Origin: Agromyces bracchium
GTDB taxonomy: Bacteria; Actinomycetota; Actinomycetes; Actinomycetales; Microbacteriaceae
Length of the DNA stretch: 64,000 bases
Direction of reading: 5' to 3'
Assembly: GCF_009709675.1 (NCBI RefSeq)
Contig: NZ_WMLB01000018.1
Coordinates: 47,857 to 111,856, forward strand
Part shown: in pieces, positions 37,901 to 43,772 of the stretch
How the letters are laid out: the number at the start of each line of letters is the position of its first letter
Numbering within the stretch: position 1 is the first letter of the stretch
Made by a program: the position numbers and the translations under genes
The notes under the pieces: model-generated
The model's database searches: none
Told to the model about the DNA's origin: nothing
What the model saw: only the letters and a program-made list of their open reading frames with translations

Positions 37901-38132
37901 GCGCGCCGACGAGCGACAGGCCCTCCGTCGCATCCGCGTACTGCAGCCAGTCGACGCGGCCGTCGCCGAGGTCGGCCGGCGTGACCTGCTCCTCGCGTGG
38001 AAGCACCTGCCCGTCGTCGCCGGGACCGGAACCGCCCATCAACTCCGCCGCCACGGCGCCGGCCCCGGCCACGAGCGCGAGCGTCACGGCACCCGCGATG
38101 ATGGTCCTGTGCGTGCTCGGTCGAGACGTCAC
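28974..38132 (-). CDS. Giant secreted SpvB/TcB/RHS-repeat protein, possible polymorphic toxin
   Basis: 3052 residues, GTG start with GAAAGGGGA before it. An N-terminal signal or anchor (IIAGAVTLALVAGAGAVAA) is followed by an SpvB-like region (LSYPLVIPEGRGLTPELSLEYDSGAGNGW). FG-GAP/VCBS-type calcium repeats follow at about 540 (DLDGDGLPD), 635, 1310 (DMNGDGFPD), 1465, 1540 and 1650, then a TcB-like middle domain (NLLAAVHNPIGGTIEIDYG). YD/RHS repeats run from about 2080 to 2730, and the RHS core ends near 2895 (YTYAGANALAFVDPGG). A variable tail of about 150 residues follows: an Ala/Lys/Gly linker, then an unclassified domain (MPGWYSKYHANYKLADKADPG). RHS cores form a shell around such tails, which are often toxins. 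No immunity-like gene lies downstream. Divergent from the regulator at 38337. Confidence 0.93.
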   Translation of the reverse strand: MTSRPSTHRTIIAGAVTLALVAGAGAVAAELMGGSGPGDDGQVLPREEQVTPADLGDGRVDWLQYADATEGLSLVGAPEPSSDGAARLSYPLVIPEGRGLTPELSLEYDSGAGNGWAGRGWDLSVGEIAVDTAFGVPHFDPDSESESYLLDGAMLVPNALGDSWAPRTRGDREDFTRQVEGEYERIIRHEVGNGGPDDYFWEVRDKDGGVRWYGGTLDGGGPDGTVSDETTADPDDRIAVEPRIDRSAIVDDDPAGNGNQVRWLLSAQRDVGVNTMTYGYRTLKYKWDGKWVRDDACVASETVLCAQHTYLDTISYTGAAQASGEPADPAYQVKFILETDPDPVAPGTDPTLRDDTVLDATGGYLDLVAERLAYIEVRYGDPVDNPDYDPDEDGAYANRPFDPAQPELGPSRFDRTHAQVAARYRLDYADDSPFGTSLLASVTQGTDPAASATHTFDYHDTVTDGAGTYAGFDTTEQTWDTGEDVESREMLTADSDGSALGMSTSNSAEGHAYIGFNPTIPQKVGSFGGSFQVGGGRTEAIGEWLDLDGDGLPDKVFRTDTNQDGLLDAVKFRLNASGPDGGTIFGPASTEKISGLDTLSGESELSFQLSGEAYPIVTVALGIGVSVAWSDSYFMDVNADGLPDFVAGAKVLFNRLENGVPTFKEGSGGTEVPIIDGETPTSVDPEIQAIRDRLAAQSPLVDTVRRWIAPFDGTIDIDAVATLVGTSVDGVRVSIEHADGATNADVVDPVTLAIGQSAFTSTIEDEEVSAGDRLYFRVHSIDDGVGDEVTWAPAIRYTAIDGFDLADVPLDVNGLSQVEFDSVDDFTLSGRPGTAVGMPLRGEVRFSATIEKTAETTDELELQLQRARVVSLDTIDTFDVDGFEVTRTPDGGAATTTTEDDVVIAADFVGTVEVEADFDVQTPGLPSASNPQAGPDRVAAWLDVDSPIDIHAIAWQPTLDYLSAFDRDGAPVNTAQASVELAPEIDHYPENDGGVSEPWTPDESGSVDALVKLEPTGEEVPDEHAWGDAVLTIKSADGLVAKGSFSLDPAPGEDPDTNPDAALTEAALELDAELEEDEEYWIDLTFASTADVGLVELEQVDLQPSESDDDLAVTDAPVTVHWTGAQGYFALPYRGWAAAGYTAAGARATTPIVEAGFVLDADTVQAPTGLNGPQNVGDVEAQEAEPDPAHAYLAVVEPPVLGCQPVAGSAVATCPPAPLGGAQWQGPRVNLTAGPERMRSSRLGADSIAIAASATGSGGGGSQPGSGTLGALMTRLSVAGPSVSIAASLGPLGGSVGTGPSFGYQDYQDMNGDGFPDSIRRNTIQYTGPRGGLLPETKIPAPLAQYTSQNFTVSSQLGFSAGLLDVKPNSSGNTNATKNNGSSGTGTKSSSATSGQQANASDSGLGGSFGIDFGGSANFSWTNPNESEAHDPDGPAAKVGDDVTKIGEKGGQKDPPILEQQFADMNGDGLPDRVVANAQGVLVNYNLGYGFAPAAVQIATGGFETQTSSGASSTLGFSTPKGEFSGGLALNWDWDRTQYAWIDVNGDGILDKLHQLGTTGSPTVQYGNGSGFSVDTAEPYGDFVDASDIAGVSQGQQVTFDRSDSVGGGFDFTLYIGPLCLPAPVCFLVINPGASYQNSLSASEVTLEDIDGDGFPDSLRSTDDDEVTVRLNRHGETNLLAAVHNPIGGTIEIDYGREGNERDHADSVFTMSAVRLDDGRPDADANDLAFSYEYEEPNFDRLFRQPLGFAEVVENELDATDGSTQRSTVRTYLNDDVFVAGLQTSETVQDAAGTPLRSTLQEWRFRDVRDVPGDFSPVDAVDPKAASDLGALTGTGALGRSIAALMVESESRFHDGAGVVRQETRTDYVYDGYGDALRTHDHGELEDPDDDLVTEITWSDCGISSSMDPQCPPQPDRPSPLWSADACPTWVHTPAILTEHNGKSGFDRIEYREVDGSLDLCNNQSVTRLVESTDGSGAVAITELQYDPWGSYDRIVNPEDANGIRYAVEYVWDEDRHSDIAQTTEFDFTDDEAQVFLDYEDDTTPVAEREGLTSTATFDPIAGKVRTRTDGGGLVTGYAYDSLARLIRIDNPKACGVVEFTYAPNAAGYSYGTAAHLDDPSAPKPDRSQADPCAPPTPAPPKPASIDTVQFVDGLGRVIQTKRDARVTDASGQAVETRIVSGRIVADPLGRTAEEYRSTVDTAASATEFEDGAPATPKTTTEWDLLDRETLRVEPSLTKPGGRDTATAYGFDVVDGITVMTATESDPRDRVGTGWIDVRGNVRAFEDDPADEDARTTSYEYDGTGLLIEVVDYAGRTTTHAYDLLGQRTATTTPDGGLVEYGYDPAGRLSTELTPNLREAGDEPTRYGYELDRLVSVDYAEGTPSIRYEYGDAADGGGAGRVVGIDDGARILTRVYDELGEPAIETAEMKLHNWEPDVADPERFQWTTRFTRDPLGRLTTVTLPDEEVLHFGYDSGGLAQSVHGLEQGLERELVGVDASGEPIYVDRAVTRRYDYVLDRGYDELLRPTATALGNGVETDWTYEEDTTWLKAVRTVSPNRNVGSQGSAYQEVQDLRYTYDLVGNPKTYRNDLPADVSNLFGGLVTQTYHYDGYDRLDFASGDWTQAPKQNHRYTFDLEYDDDGNVESKTQVHTVNGKRQKETSYSFDRTYAADRPHQVATQGGDRFHYDADGNLTGISDSRDRWVRQITWNAADRMTEVIDGNTSTEYRYDDAGRLAIERGPNGETAFINEWATVRNGNELVKHVWLDDERVVSQRDPGDDPYEEETQRYWLHTDLQGSTNLLTDANGDTFQHHEYFPTGEVWVDESSNVYRTPYQYGGGYTDERRDLIAFGQRWYDQRRELFTAPDPVLVDDPEAIVGQPDLRAAYTYAGANALAFVDPGGDRFGSVLKNVARPFTQLKSKIGQLVAKVQASRAAAVAAKPTSVATPAKAGVTAKAGTKPGAKAKAGKPPTQNQQQAGPNKLKAKLFTADTAESVVQKAKQNFGSQAMPGWYSKYHANYKLADKADPGALFEYDVKTKTLEFGAFKWRKKIN

Positions 38133-38211
38133 GGCAGCGTCCCCTTTCAGAGGGCGACGCGCTCACGTCGGGCCACCGCGCGCGTATGAGGCAAGTGGAC
38201 ACCTATCTCCG

Positions 38212-38245
38212 ACTCCGTGTCCTTACGGAGTTCTTCGATTAGGCT
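38212..38245 (+). promoter_or_regulatory. Inverted repeat and -10 box between RHS gene and its divergent regulator
   Basis: ACTCCGT and ACGGAGT (38212-38218, 38225-38231) form a seven-base inverted repeat, followed by a TAGGCT box (38240-38245) facing the regulator. It could be the operator of the regulator, which has a winged-helix domain. The matching promoter for the RHS gene is not clear. Confidence 0.4.
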
Positions 38246-38336
38246 TCAGGCGGTTGGACAGCGGGTGACTCAGCGTCGTGCGCCGCCGCCGACGTCCCGA
38301 CGGGCCGCCGCTGCGCCGCACGGATCGGGGGCGGGC

Positions 38337-39509
38337 GTGAGCATCGGGGCGGGCACCGCGACGGCGACCCGGGGCGCCCGATCCGAGGCGCGCCACTTCG
38401 CCGGATGGAGCTTCGATCCGACCGACGGACGACTCGCTCGCGGCCGGGTCGAGGTCTACCTCCGGCCGAAGACCGCGGGCGTGCTCCGCACGCTCGTGGA
38501 TGCCGCAGGCGAGGTCGTCGCGAAGCGCGACCTGCTCGAGGCGGTCTGGGGCACCTCGGCGACGGGCGACGACGTGCTCGCCGTGTGCGTCAACGAGTTG
38601 CGGCGCATCCTCGGCGACGATTCCCGCCATCCCCGATTCATCGCCACGGCGCACCGTCGGGGCTACCGATTCGTGGCGGCCGTGTCGGAGGCGCCCTCCG
38701 CACGAGGATCGGTCGGCCGGCTTCTTCTCGGCCGCGAGCCCGAGTCGGCCGAGCTTCGCCGCTGGTGGGCCGAGGTGCACGCGGGTCGCCGGATCGTCGG
38801 GTTCGTCGCCGGGGAGTCGGGGGTCGGCCGCACCTCGCTCGTTCGAGCGTTCGCCGACGAGGTGCAGGCGGGGGGAGACGCGTACGTCGGCGTCGGCCGA
38901 TGCGTCGGGCATCGCGCCGGCGGCGAGCCGTACTCGCCGTTCCTGGACGCCCTCGACGCCGTGTGCCGAGGCCCCGGCGGGCGTCGCGCCCGTGATGTGC
39001 TGTGGCAGCACGCGCCGACGTGGCTCCTGCTCCTTCCCGGGCTGCTCGACGACGACGAGGCCGTTCGGCTGCGCGATCGCGCGGGTGCTCCCGAGGACGG
39101 TCGCTTCGAGCGCATGCTCCGCGAGTTCTCGGACGCGCTCGCCGAACTCGCGAACGCAGCGCCGGTCCTGCTGGTGTTCGACGACCTGCACGCCGGCGAC
39201 ACCGCGACGGTCGGACTGATCGCGTCGCTGGCCGCCGGCGGGGCCGGCGACCGAGTGCTCGTGCTCGCGACCTATCGGGACCCCGACGGCCCGGCCGGGG
39301 CCCGGATCGCCTCCGTCGTGCGCGACCTCGAGTGGCACGGTGCCGCTCGCGTCATGACCCTCGCCGCCTTCGACGAGTCGGCTGTGCGGGCCTACCTGAC
39401 GTACCGGCTGGGCGGGATGCCCGATCCCGAGACCGTCGCCGAGTTCGCCGAGCGCTCGCGGGGGAACCCGTTGGAGCTCGCTCGGCTCCTCGACCACCGG
39501 GCTCGGTGA
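38337..39509 (+). CDS. Winged-helix (OmpR-type) regulator fused to an AAA/NACHT-like ATPase domain
   Basis: About 390 residues from this GTG; in-frame GTGs at 38217 and 38265 would add an Ala/Arg-rich head. An OmpR-type DNA-binding domain (about 20-115; FAGWSFDPTDGRLARG, TLVDAAGEVVAKRDLLEAVWG, RRILGDDSRHPRFIATAHRRGYRFVA) lacks any receiver domain. An ATPase domain follows. Its Walker A is GESGVGRTSLV, where the expected lysine is arginine, while Walker B VLLVFDDLHAGD is intact. It stops where relatives continue into a long repeat domain or second DNA-binding domain. Divergent from the giant RHS gene, so probably its regulator; that link is inference. Confidence 0.85.
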   Translation: MSIGAGTATATRGARSEARHFAGWSFDPTDGRLARGRVEVYLRPKTAGVLRTLVDAAGEVVAKRDLLEAVWGTSATGDDVLAVCVNELRRILGDDSRHPRFIATAHRRGYRFVAAVSEAPSARGSVGRLLLGREPESAELRRWWAEVHAGRRIVGFVAGESGVGRTSLVRAFADEVQAGGDAYVGVGRCVGHRAGGEPYSPFLDALDAVCRGPGGRRARDVLWQHAPTWLLLLPGLLDDDEAVRLRDRAGAPEDGRFERMLREFSDALAELANAAPVLLVFDDLHAGDTATVGLIASLAAGGAGDRVLVLATYRDPDGPAGARIASVVRDLEWHGAARVMTLAAFDESAVRAYLTYRLGGMPDPETVAEFAERSRGNPLELARLLDHRAR

Positions 39510-39526
39510 CGGCGTCCGGACGCCGT
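39509..39526. terminator. 18-bp perfect palindrome between convergent genes
   Basis: ACGGCGTCCGGACGCCGT overlaps the regulator stop. As RNA it would fold only with an internal loop, so it may act as terminator or protein site; weakly supported. Confidence 0.35.
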
Positions 39527-39550
39527 GTGCTGCGTCTCGGCGCGAGATGC

Positions 39551-40126
39551 TCAGGCCTCGCGACCGCCGGGCGGGCCGATCAGCAGCAGGATCGCGAAGA
39601 CGGCGGCGATGCCGAGCACGGCGGCCACGGTGAGCAGCAGCGGGCGTGCGAGGAACCAGCGCAGCATCCGGTTGATCACGTTCGCGTCGGCGGGGTGGTC
39701 GGTCGCTTCGCGCCGCCAGGGCCCGTCGAGCCGTCCGCGACGGAGCAGCCACACCTCGAACGGAATGGTGGCGTAGGGCACGATCGCGAACACGACGCCG
39801 AGCACGATGAGCCCGAACGGCCAGCGTTGGTTGACGCCGACGAGCGCCGCGGTGAACGCGTACGCGAGGAACACGAAACCGTGGATGGATCCGCCGACGA
39901 GCACGGCCCAGTCGAGGCCGAGCGTCGCGCGCATGATGAGCGCGGTGATGAGGATCGTCCAGGTGATCGCCTCGGCGATCGCGAGGAGGCGGAACAGTCG
40001 CTTCGGCGTGAGGCCCGGCGCGACCGAGGTCACGGGCGTCGTCACCGGCGGCGCGAGCACGCGCAGCGCCTCGGACGCCGTTGCCGCGATGTCGGGGGAG
40101 GTCGGGGTCGGGTCGGGAGAAGTCAC
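39551..40126 (-). CDS. DUF3817 integral membrane protein
   Basis: 191 residues. A Pro/Thr-rich head is followed by the DUF3817 domain (FRLLAIAEAITWTILITALIMR, SIHGFVFLAYAFTAALVGV, FGLIVLGVVFAIVPYATIPFEVWLLRR) with the conserved Glu and His-Gly, and then a fourth helix (LLLTVAAVLGIAAVFAILLLI). Found throughout actinobacteria; function unknown. The GTG start has a GAGGAT box six bases upstream, matching leaderless genes here. Confidence 0.9.
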   Translation of the reverse strand: MTSPDPTPTSPDIAATASEALRVLAPPVTTPVTSVAPGLTPKRLFRLLAIAEAITWTILITALIMRATLGLDWAVLVGGSIHGFVFLAYAFTAALVGVNQRWPFGLIVLGVVFAIVPYATIPFEVWLLRRGRLDGPWRREATDHPADANVINRMLRWFLARPLLLTVAAVLGIAAVFAILLLIGPPGGREA

Positions 40127-40231
40127 CCGACCATCCTCGCAAACGGGCCCGACCGGCGGCATCGAACGATCGACTGATCCGGCGAGGTCCTGACGCTGAC
40201 GGATGCCTCGCACGGCGCGACCGGCACGGCG

Positions 40232-40237
40232 TAGGGT
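40232..40237 (+). promoter_or_regulatory. -10 box (leaderless type)
   Basis: TAGGGT six bases before ATG 40244; an upstream in-frame GTG at 40238 is therefore less likely to be the start. Confidence 0.5.
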
Positions 40238-40243
40238 GTGGCG

Positions 40244-40840
40244 ATGGGGGATGAGGGGGAGCGACGGCGCCCGGAGGCCGCTGCGGAGCCGGGTGCCGCG
40301 CACGGATCGTCGCGACGCGGCACCGTGACGCGCGCGGGCCGCGCGACCGCGGGGCTGATGCTCCGCGCCTACCGCAGCGAGTCGTCGATCTACGGCGTCG
40401 TGCTCGTGAGCGCGGTGATCGCGGTCGGATGGAACGACGACACCGACCTCGACGTGCTGCTGTTCACGCTCGGCGCGACCGGGGTGTTCTGGCTCGCGCA
40501 CGTCTACTCGGGCACGATCGCGCGCGAGGAGGGCCCGGAGTCCGGGCGTCCGAGGTGGCGGGCGATCGCGCGCGCCGCCCGCACCTCGGCGGTCGACTCG
40601 TCGGGCATCGTGCTCGCGATGGTCGTGCCGATCGTGTTCCTCGGCATGGCGGCGATCGGATGGCTCGACGAGTACGTCGCGTACTGGATCGCGCTGTTCG
40701 CCGGCACGGCCGTCCTCGCGATCATCGGCTGGGCGGTCGCGGCTCGTCGCGGCGGCAACCGCGGCTGGCACCTGCTCAGCGCGCTCGTGACGGCGAGCCT
40801 CGGCCTGCTCGTGATCTGGCTGAGCTCGCTGGTGCACTGA
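40244..40840 (+). CDS. Four-helix membrane protein, unknown function
   Basis: 198 residues. A charged head of about 45 residues precedes four hydrophobic segments: SIYGVVLVSAVIAVGW, LLFTLGATGVFWLAHVYSGTIA, SGIVLAMVVPIVFLGMAAIG with YWIALFAGTAVLAIIGWAVA, and LLSALVTASLGLLVIWLSSLV. A conserved-looking HVYSGTIAREEG follows helix 2. The family is not recognised. It directly precedes apt, which has its own leaderless-type promoter. Confidence 0.82.
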   Translation: MGDEGERRRPEAAAEPGAAHGSSRRGTVTRAGRATAGLMLRAYRSESSIYGVVLVSAVIAVGWNDDTDLDVLLFTLGATGVFWLAHVYSGTIAREEGPESGRPRWRAIARAARTSAVDSSGIVLAMVVPIVFLGMAAIGWLDEYVAYWIALFAGTAVLAIIGWAVAARRGGNRGWHLLSALVTASLGLLVIWLSSLVH

Positions 40841-40868
40841 GCGCGCGAGCCGCCGGGACGCGCAAGAG

Positions 40869-40874
40869 TAGGGT
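40869..40874 (+). promoter_or_regulatory. -10 box of apt (leaderless type)
   Basis: TAGGGT six bases before the apt GTG at 40881. Confidence 0.5.
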
Positions 40875-40880
40875 GAACCG

Positions 40881-41414
40881 GTGAACGAAGCGCAGGTCCG
40901 AGACCTCGTCGAGTCGAAGCTCGCGACCATCCCCGACTTCCCGGAGCCCGGCGTGATCTTCCGCGACCTGACCCCGGTCTTCGCCGACGGGCCCGCGTTC
41001 CACGCGCTGTCGGAGGCGCTGACGGCGCCCTTCGCCGGCCGGTTCGACCACCTCGCCGGCCTCGAGGCGCGCGGGTTCCTCCTCGCCGGCGCCGCCTCGG
41101 CGCTGTGCGGCGCGGGCGTGCTGCCGATCCGCAAGGCGGGCAAGCTGCCGCGTGCGGTGCTCCGCGAGGAGTACGACCTCGAGTACGGCACGGCCGCGTT
41201 CGAGGTGCACGAAGGCGAGCTGCCGCCCGGCTCGCGCGTGCTCATCATCGACGACGTGCTCGCAACGGGCGGCACGGTCGAGGCGGCAGCGGCGCTGATC
41301 GAGCGGGCCGGATGGCTCGTCGCCGGCGTCTCGGTCGCGATCGAGCTGCCGGCCCTCGGCGGGCGGGCCCGGCTCGGCGATCGGATCGAGATCCGAAGCC
41401 TCCTCCAGTACTGA
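40881..41414 (+). CDS. apt: Adenine phosphoribosyltransferase
   Basis: 177 residues, standard length. It salvages adenine to AMP with PRPP. Motifs: TIPDFPEPGVIFRDLTPVFAD at the N-terminus, GLEARGFLLAGA, LPIRKAGKLP, the EEYDLEYG flexible loop and the PRPP-binding VLIIDDVLATGGT. Adds a salvage enzyme to the de novo purine genes in this window. Confidence 0.97.
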   Translation: MNEAQVRDLVESKLATIPDFPEPGVIFRDLTPVFADGPAFHALSEALTAPFAGRFDHLAGLEARGFLLAGAASALCGAGVLPIRKAGKLPRAVLREEYDLEYGTAAFEVHEGELPPGSRVLIIDDVLATGGTVEAAAALIERAGWLVAGVSVAIELPALGGRARLGDRIEIRSLLQY

Positions 41415-41512
41415 CCCCGCGGGGCGGGCCGTGGCGGGGCGGCGCGGCCGGCCGCGGAAGGGGGCGAGGTCCGCCCGACCGCAACCCCCGTGGCATCCGC
41501 TCGTCTCAGGAG

Positions 41513-41518
41513 TACCGT
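41513..41518 (+). promoter_or_regulatory. -10 box of the flavodoxin-like gene
   Basis: TACCGT seven bases before ATG 41526 with no ribosome-binding site. Confidence 0.45.
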
Positions 41519-41525
41519 CGGCCCC

Positions 41526-42260
41526 ATGGCAGCAGCACCCGATTTCAGCGACCTCAGCGCGGTGTACGTCAACTGCACGCTCAAGCGATCACCCGAGGTG
41601 AGCAACACGCAGGGCCTCATGGACGCGAGCATCGCCCTGATGCGGCAGCACGGCGTCGCGGTCGAGACCTTCCGCTTCGTCGACCACGACGTCGCGACGG
41701 GCGTCTACCCCGACATGCGCGAGCACGGGTGGGCGACGGATGCCTGGCCCGACGAGATCTGGCCGAGCGTCCGCGACGCCGACATCCTCGTCATCGGCGG
41801 CCCGATCTGGCTCGGCGACAACTCGTCGGTGACCAAGCGCCTCGTCGAACGGCTGTACGCGATGAGCGGCGAGCGGAACGCGAAGGGCCAGTACGCCTTC
41901 TACGGCAAGGTCGGCGGCGTGGTCATCACCGGCAACGAGGACGGCATCAAGCACTGCGCGATGGACCTGCTCTACTCGATGCAGCACATCGGGTACACGA
42001 TCCCGCCGGCCGCCGACGCCGGGTGGATCGGCGAGGCCGGTCCGGGGCCGAGCTACCTCGACGAGGGCTCCGGCGGGCCCGAGAACGACTTCACCAACCG
42101 CAACACCACCTTCATGACGTACAACCTCATGCACCTCGCCCGGCTGTTGAAGGACGCCGGCGGGATCCCCGCGATCGGCAACGTCCGCGACGAGTGGGAC
42201 TCGGGCGAGCGCTGGGGCTACCGGCCCACGCCGGACCACCCGAATCCCGAGTACCGCTGA
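41526..42260 (+). CDS. Flavodoxin-family NAD(P)H-dependent oxidoreductase
   Basis: 244 residues. The FMN-phosphate loop is NCTLKRSPEVSNTQGL at the N-terminus. ADILVIGGPIWLGDNSSVTKRLVERL and GKVGGVVITGNEDG are the other two flavin-contact strands of the flavodoxin fold typical of NADPH-dependent FMN reductases. The C-terminal tail with TFMTYNLMHLARLLKDAGGIP is normal for this group. It probably reduces quinones or other small electron acceptors. Transcribed alone; converges with the formylglycine-generating enzyme gene. Confidence 0.9.
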   Translation: MAAAPDFSDLSAVYVNCTLKRSPEVSNTQGLMDASIALMRQHGVAVETFRFVDHDVATGVYPDMREHGWATDAWPDEIWPSVRDADILVIGGPIWLGDNSSVTKRLVERLYAMSGERNAKGQYAFYGKVGGVVITGNEDGIKHCAMDLLYSMQHIGYTIPPAADAGWIGEAGPGPSYLDEGSGGPENDFTNRNTTFMTYNLMHLARLLKDAGGIPAIGNVRDEWDSGERWGYRPTPDHPNPEYR

Positions 42261-42264
42261 GGGC

Positions 42265-42282
42265 GGCCGCGCCGGCGCGGCC
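42265..42282. terminator. 18-bp perfect palindrome between convergent genes
   Basis: GGCCGCGCCGGCGCGGCC fills the gap between the flavodoxin and formylglycine-generating enzyme genes. It is the second such loop-less palindrome at a convergent junction (the other is 39509-39526). Confidence 0.4.
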
Positions 42283-43179
42283 TCAGGCGGGGTCGGCCGC
42301 GCAGCGGAACCCGAGGTGCGTCGTCGACGAGTCCTCGGCCTGCGACGAGCGCGCGGCGGGCCGGTACCGCCGGCAGTACTCGGGCGCGCAGAGGTGCGAG
42401 CCACCCTTCGTCACGTGCAGCGCACGCGACGGGGCCGTGCCCGTGAGCAGGTCGGCGCGCTCGCCGCGGTCGACGGATGCCGCACCGGGGGGAACATGGC
42501 GGGGCGTGAACGGATCCGAGGTCCACTCCCAGACGTTGCCGATGAGGTCGACGAGCCCGAACCCGTTGGGCGGGAACGCGCCGACGGGCGACGTGCCGCC
42601 CCAGCCGGTGTTCCGGTACGGGAAGCTGCCCTGCCAGGTGTTCGCCATGACGACGCCGTCGGGCGTGCGCTCGTCGCCCCACGCGAACTCGGCGCCGTCG
42701 AGGCCGCCGCGCGCCGCGAACTCCCACTCGGCCTCGGTGGGCAGGCGGCGACCCGCCCATTCGGCGTAGGCCGTGGCATCCGCGAAGGCGACGTGCACGA
42801 CGGGGTGGTCGGCCCGGCCGTCGATGCCGGAGTCGGGGCCGAACGGATGGCGCCAGTCGGCGCCCGGCACCCAGCGCCACCACTGGCGCCAGTCGCGCAG
42901 GTCGACAGGACCCTCGGTCGGCGTGAAGACGAGGGATCCGGGCGCGCGCTCGGCCTCGGGGACGTCGGCGAACTCGACCGGGTCGAGGGGGCGCTCGGCG
43001 GTCGTGACGTAGCCGGTCGCGGCGACGAACTCGGCGAACTGCGCGTTCGTGACCGGGTGGCGCTCGATCGCGAACGGTGCGACGACACGCTCGTGCTGCG
43101 GCGCCTCTTCCGGGTAATGGGCGTCGCTGCCCATGCGGAACGTGCCGCCGGGGAGGGGGACGAGCTCGGTGAGCGCCAT
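42283..43179 (-). CDS. Formylglycine-generating enzyme (SUMF1/EgtB superfamily)
   Basis: 298 residues. Begins LVPLPGGTFRMGSD, with HPVTNAQFAEFVAATGY, RLPTEAEWEFAARGG, FGLVDLIGNVWEWTSD and the C-terminal GGSHLCAPEYCRRYRPAARS with TTHLGFRCA. The two cysteines C264 and C269, five apart, match the copper-binding pair of actinobacterial FGE, which oxidises a sulfatase cysteine to formylglycine. No sulfatase is in this window. A TAGCCT box six bases before ATG suggests a leaderless transcript. Confidence 0.94.
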   Translation of the reverse strand: MALTELVPLPGGTFRMGSDAHYPEEAPQHERVVAPFAIERHPVTNAQFAEFVAATGYVTTAERPLDPVEFADVPEAERAPGSLVFTPTEGPVDLRDWRQWWRWVPGADWRHPFGPDSGIDGRADHPVVHVAFADATAYAEWAGRRLPTEAEWEFAARGGLDGAEFAWGDERTPDGVVMANTWQGSFPYRNTGWGGTSPVGAFPPNGFGLVDLIGNVWEWTSDPFTPRHVPPGAASVDRGERADLLTGTAPSRALHVTKGGSHLCAPEYCRRYRPAARSSQAEDSSTTHLGFRCAADPA

Positions 43180-43185
43180 CCGTTC

Positions 43186-43191
43186 AGGCTA
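43186..43191 (-). promoter_or_regulatory. -10 box of the FGE gene (leaderless type)
   Basis: TAGCCT on the minus strand, six bases before the ATG at 43179. Confidence 0.5.
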
Positions 43192-43256
43192 CCCGCGCGT
43201 GCGGAGGCATCCGCCGCCCTCTGGTCGCTCGGGTCGGCCGGTGCGATACTGCGGGC

Positions 43257-43622
43257 ATGGTCCGGCACGATCCCACGGTGGACGCCTGGTTCGAACGCTA
43301 CGACAACCCGCAGCGCGAGCTCGTGATGGCGGTGCGCGACGCCGTGCTCGACGCCGACGAGCGGGTGACCGAGACCATCAAGTGGCAGGCGCCGACCTTC
43401 GTGTACCGCGGCAACATCGCGTCGTTCTACCCGAAGGCGAAGGCGCACGCGAGCCTGATGTTCCATCGCGGTGCGGAGCTGCCCGACCCCGAGGGGCTCC
43501 TCGAGGGCGAGGGGGATGTCTCGCGCGTCGCGAAGTTCGCGGACGCCGCCGAGCTCGGGCAGAAGCGCGACGCGCTGCAGGCGCTGGTCCGCGCCTGGAT
43601 CGCCACCCGCGACGCGGACTGA
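43257..43622 (+). CDS. DUF1801 (YdhG-like) protein
   Basis: 121 residues with the DUF1801 pattern: an N-terminal helix, VMAVRDAVLDADERVTETIKWQAPTFVYRGN with the conserved IKW.AP core, FYPKAKAHASLMFHRGAELPD and a final helical segment. The fold resembles iron-sulfur-free frataxin-like YdhG proteins. Function unknown. A GATACT box six bases before ATG marks a leaderless-type promoter, divergent from the FGE gene. Confidence 0.9.
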   Translation: MVRHDPTVDAWFERYDNPQRELVMAVRDAVLDADERVTETIKWQAPTFVYRGNIASFYPKAKAHASLMFHRGAELPDPEGLLEGEGDVSRVAKFADAAELGQKRDALQALVRAWIATRDAD

Positions 43623-43716
43623 GGGCTCGGCGCCTCGGCGCGTCGCCGCTCGAGCGCGCCGCGCTGGCCGTCACCTCCGCATGCGCTGGGCAGACCCCGA
43701 GAGCCGCCCGCTCGGC

Positions 43717-43747
43717 TTGCATCGACCGGTGGTGCCCTGCCTACGCT
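43717..43747 (+). promoter_or_regulatory. Candidate promoter of the MscS-type gene
   Basis: TTGCAT (43717-43722), 19 bases, TACGCT (43742-43747), 25 bases before the GTG start. Confidence 0.4.
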
Positions 43748-43772
43748 GGTCGGCCGACCGGAGGGAGTCCCC

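Noticed and set aside
28941..38189. Open frame of over 3000 codons on the plus strand across the RHS region
   Set aside because: It is the antisense of the RHS gene; its product is an arginine/valine-rich sequence without domains, as expected from reading opposite GC-rich codons.
38217..38336. Longer N-terminus for the winged-helix regulator
   Set aside because: In-frame GTGs at 38217 and 38265 add only an Ala/Arg-rich head and lack ribosome-binding sites; kept as alternatives.
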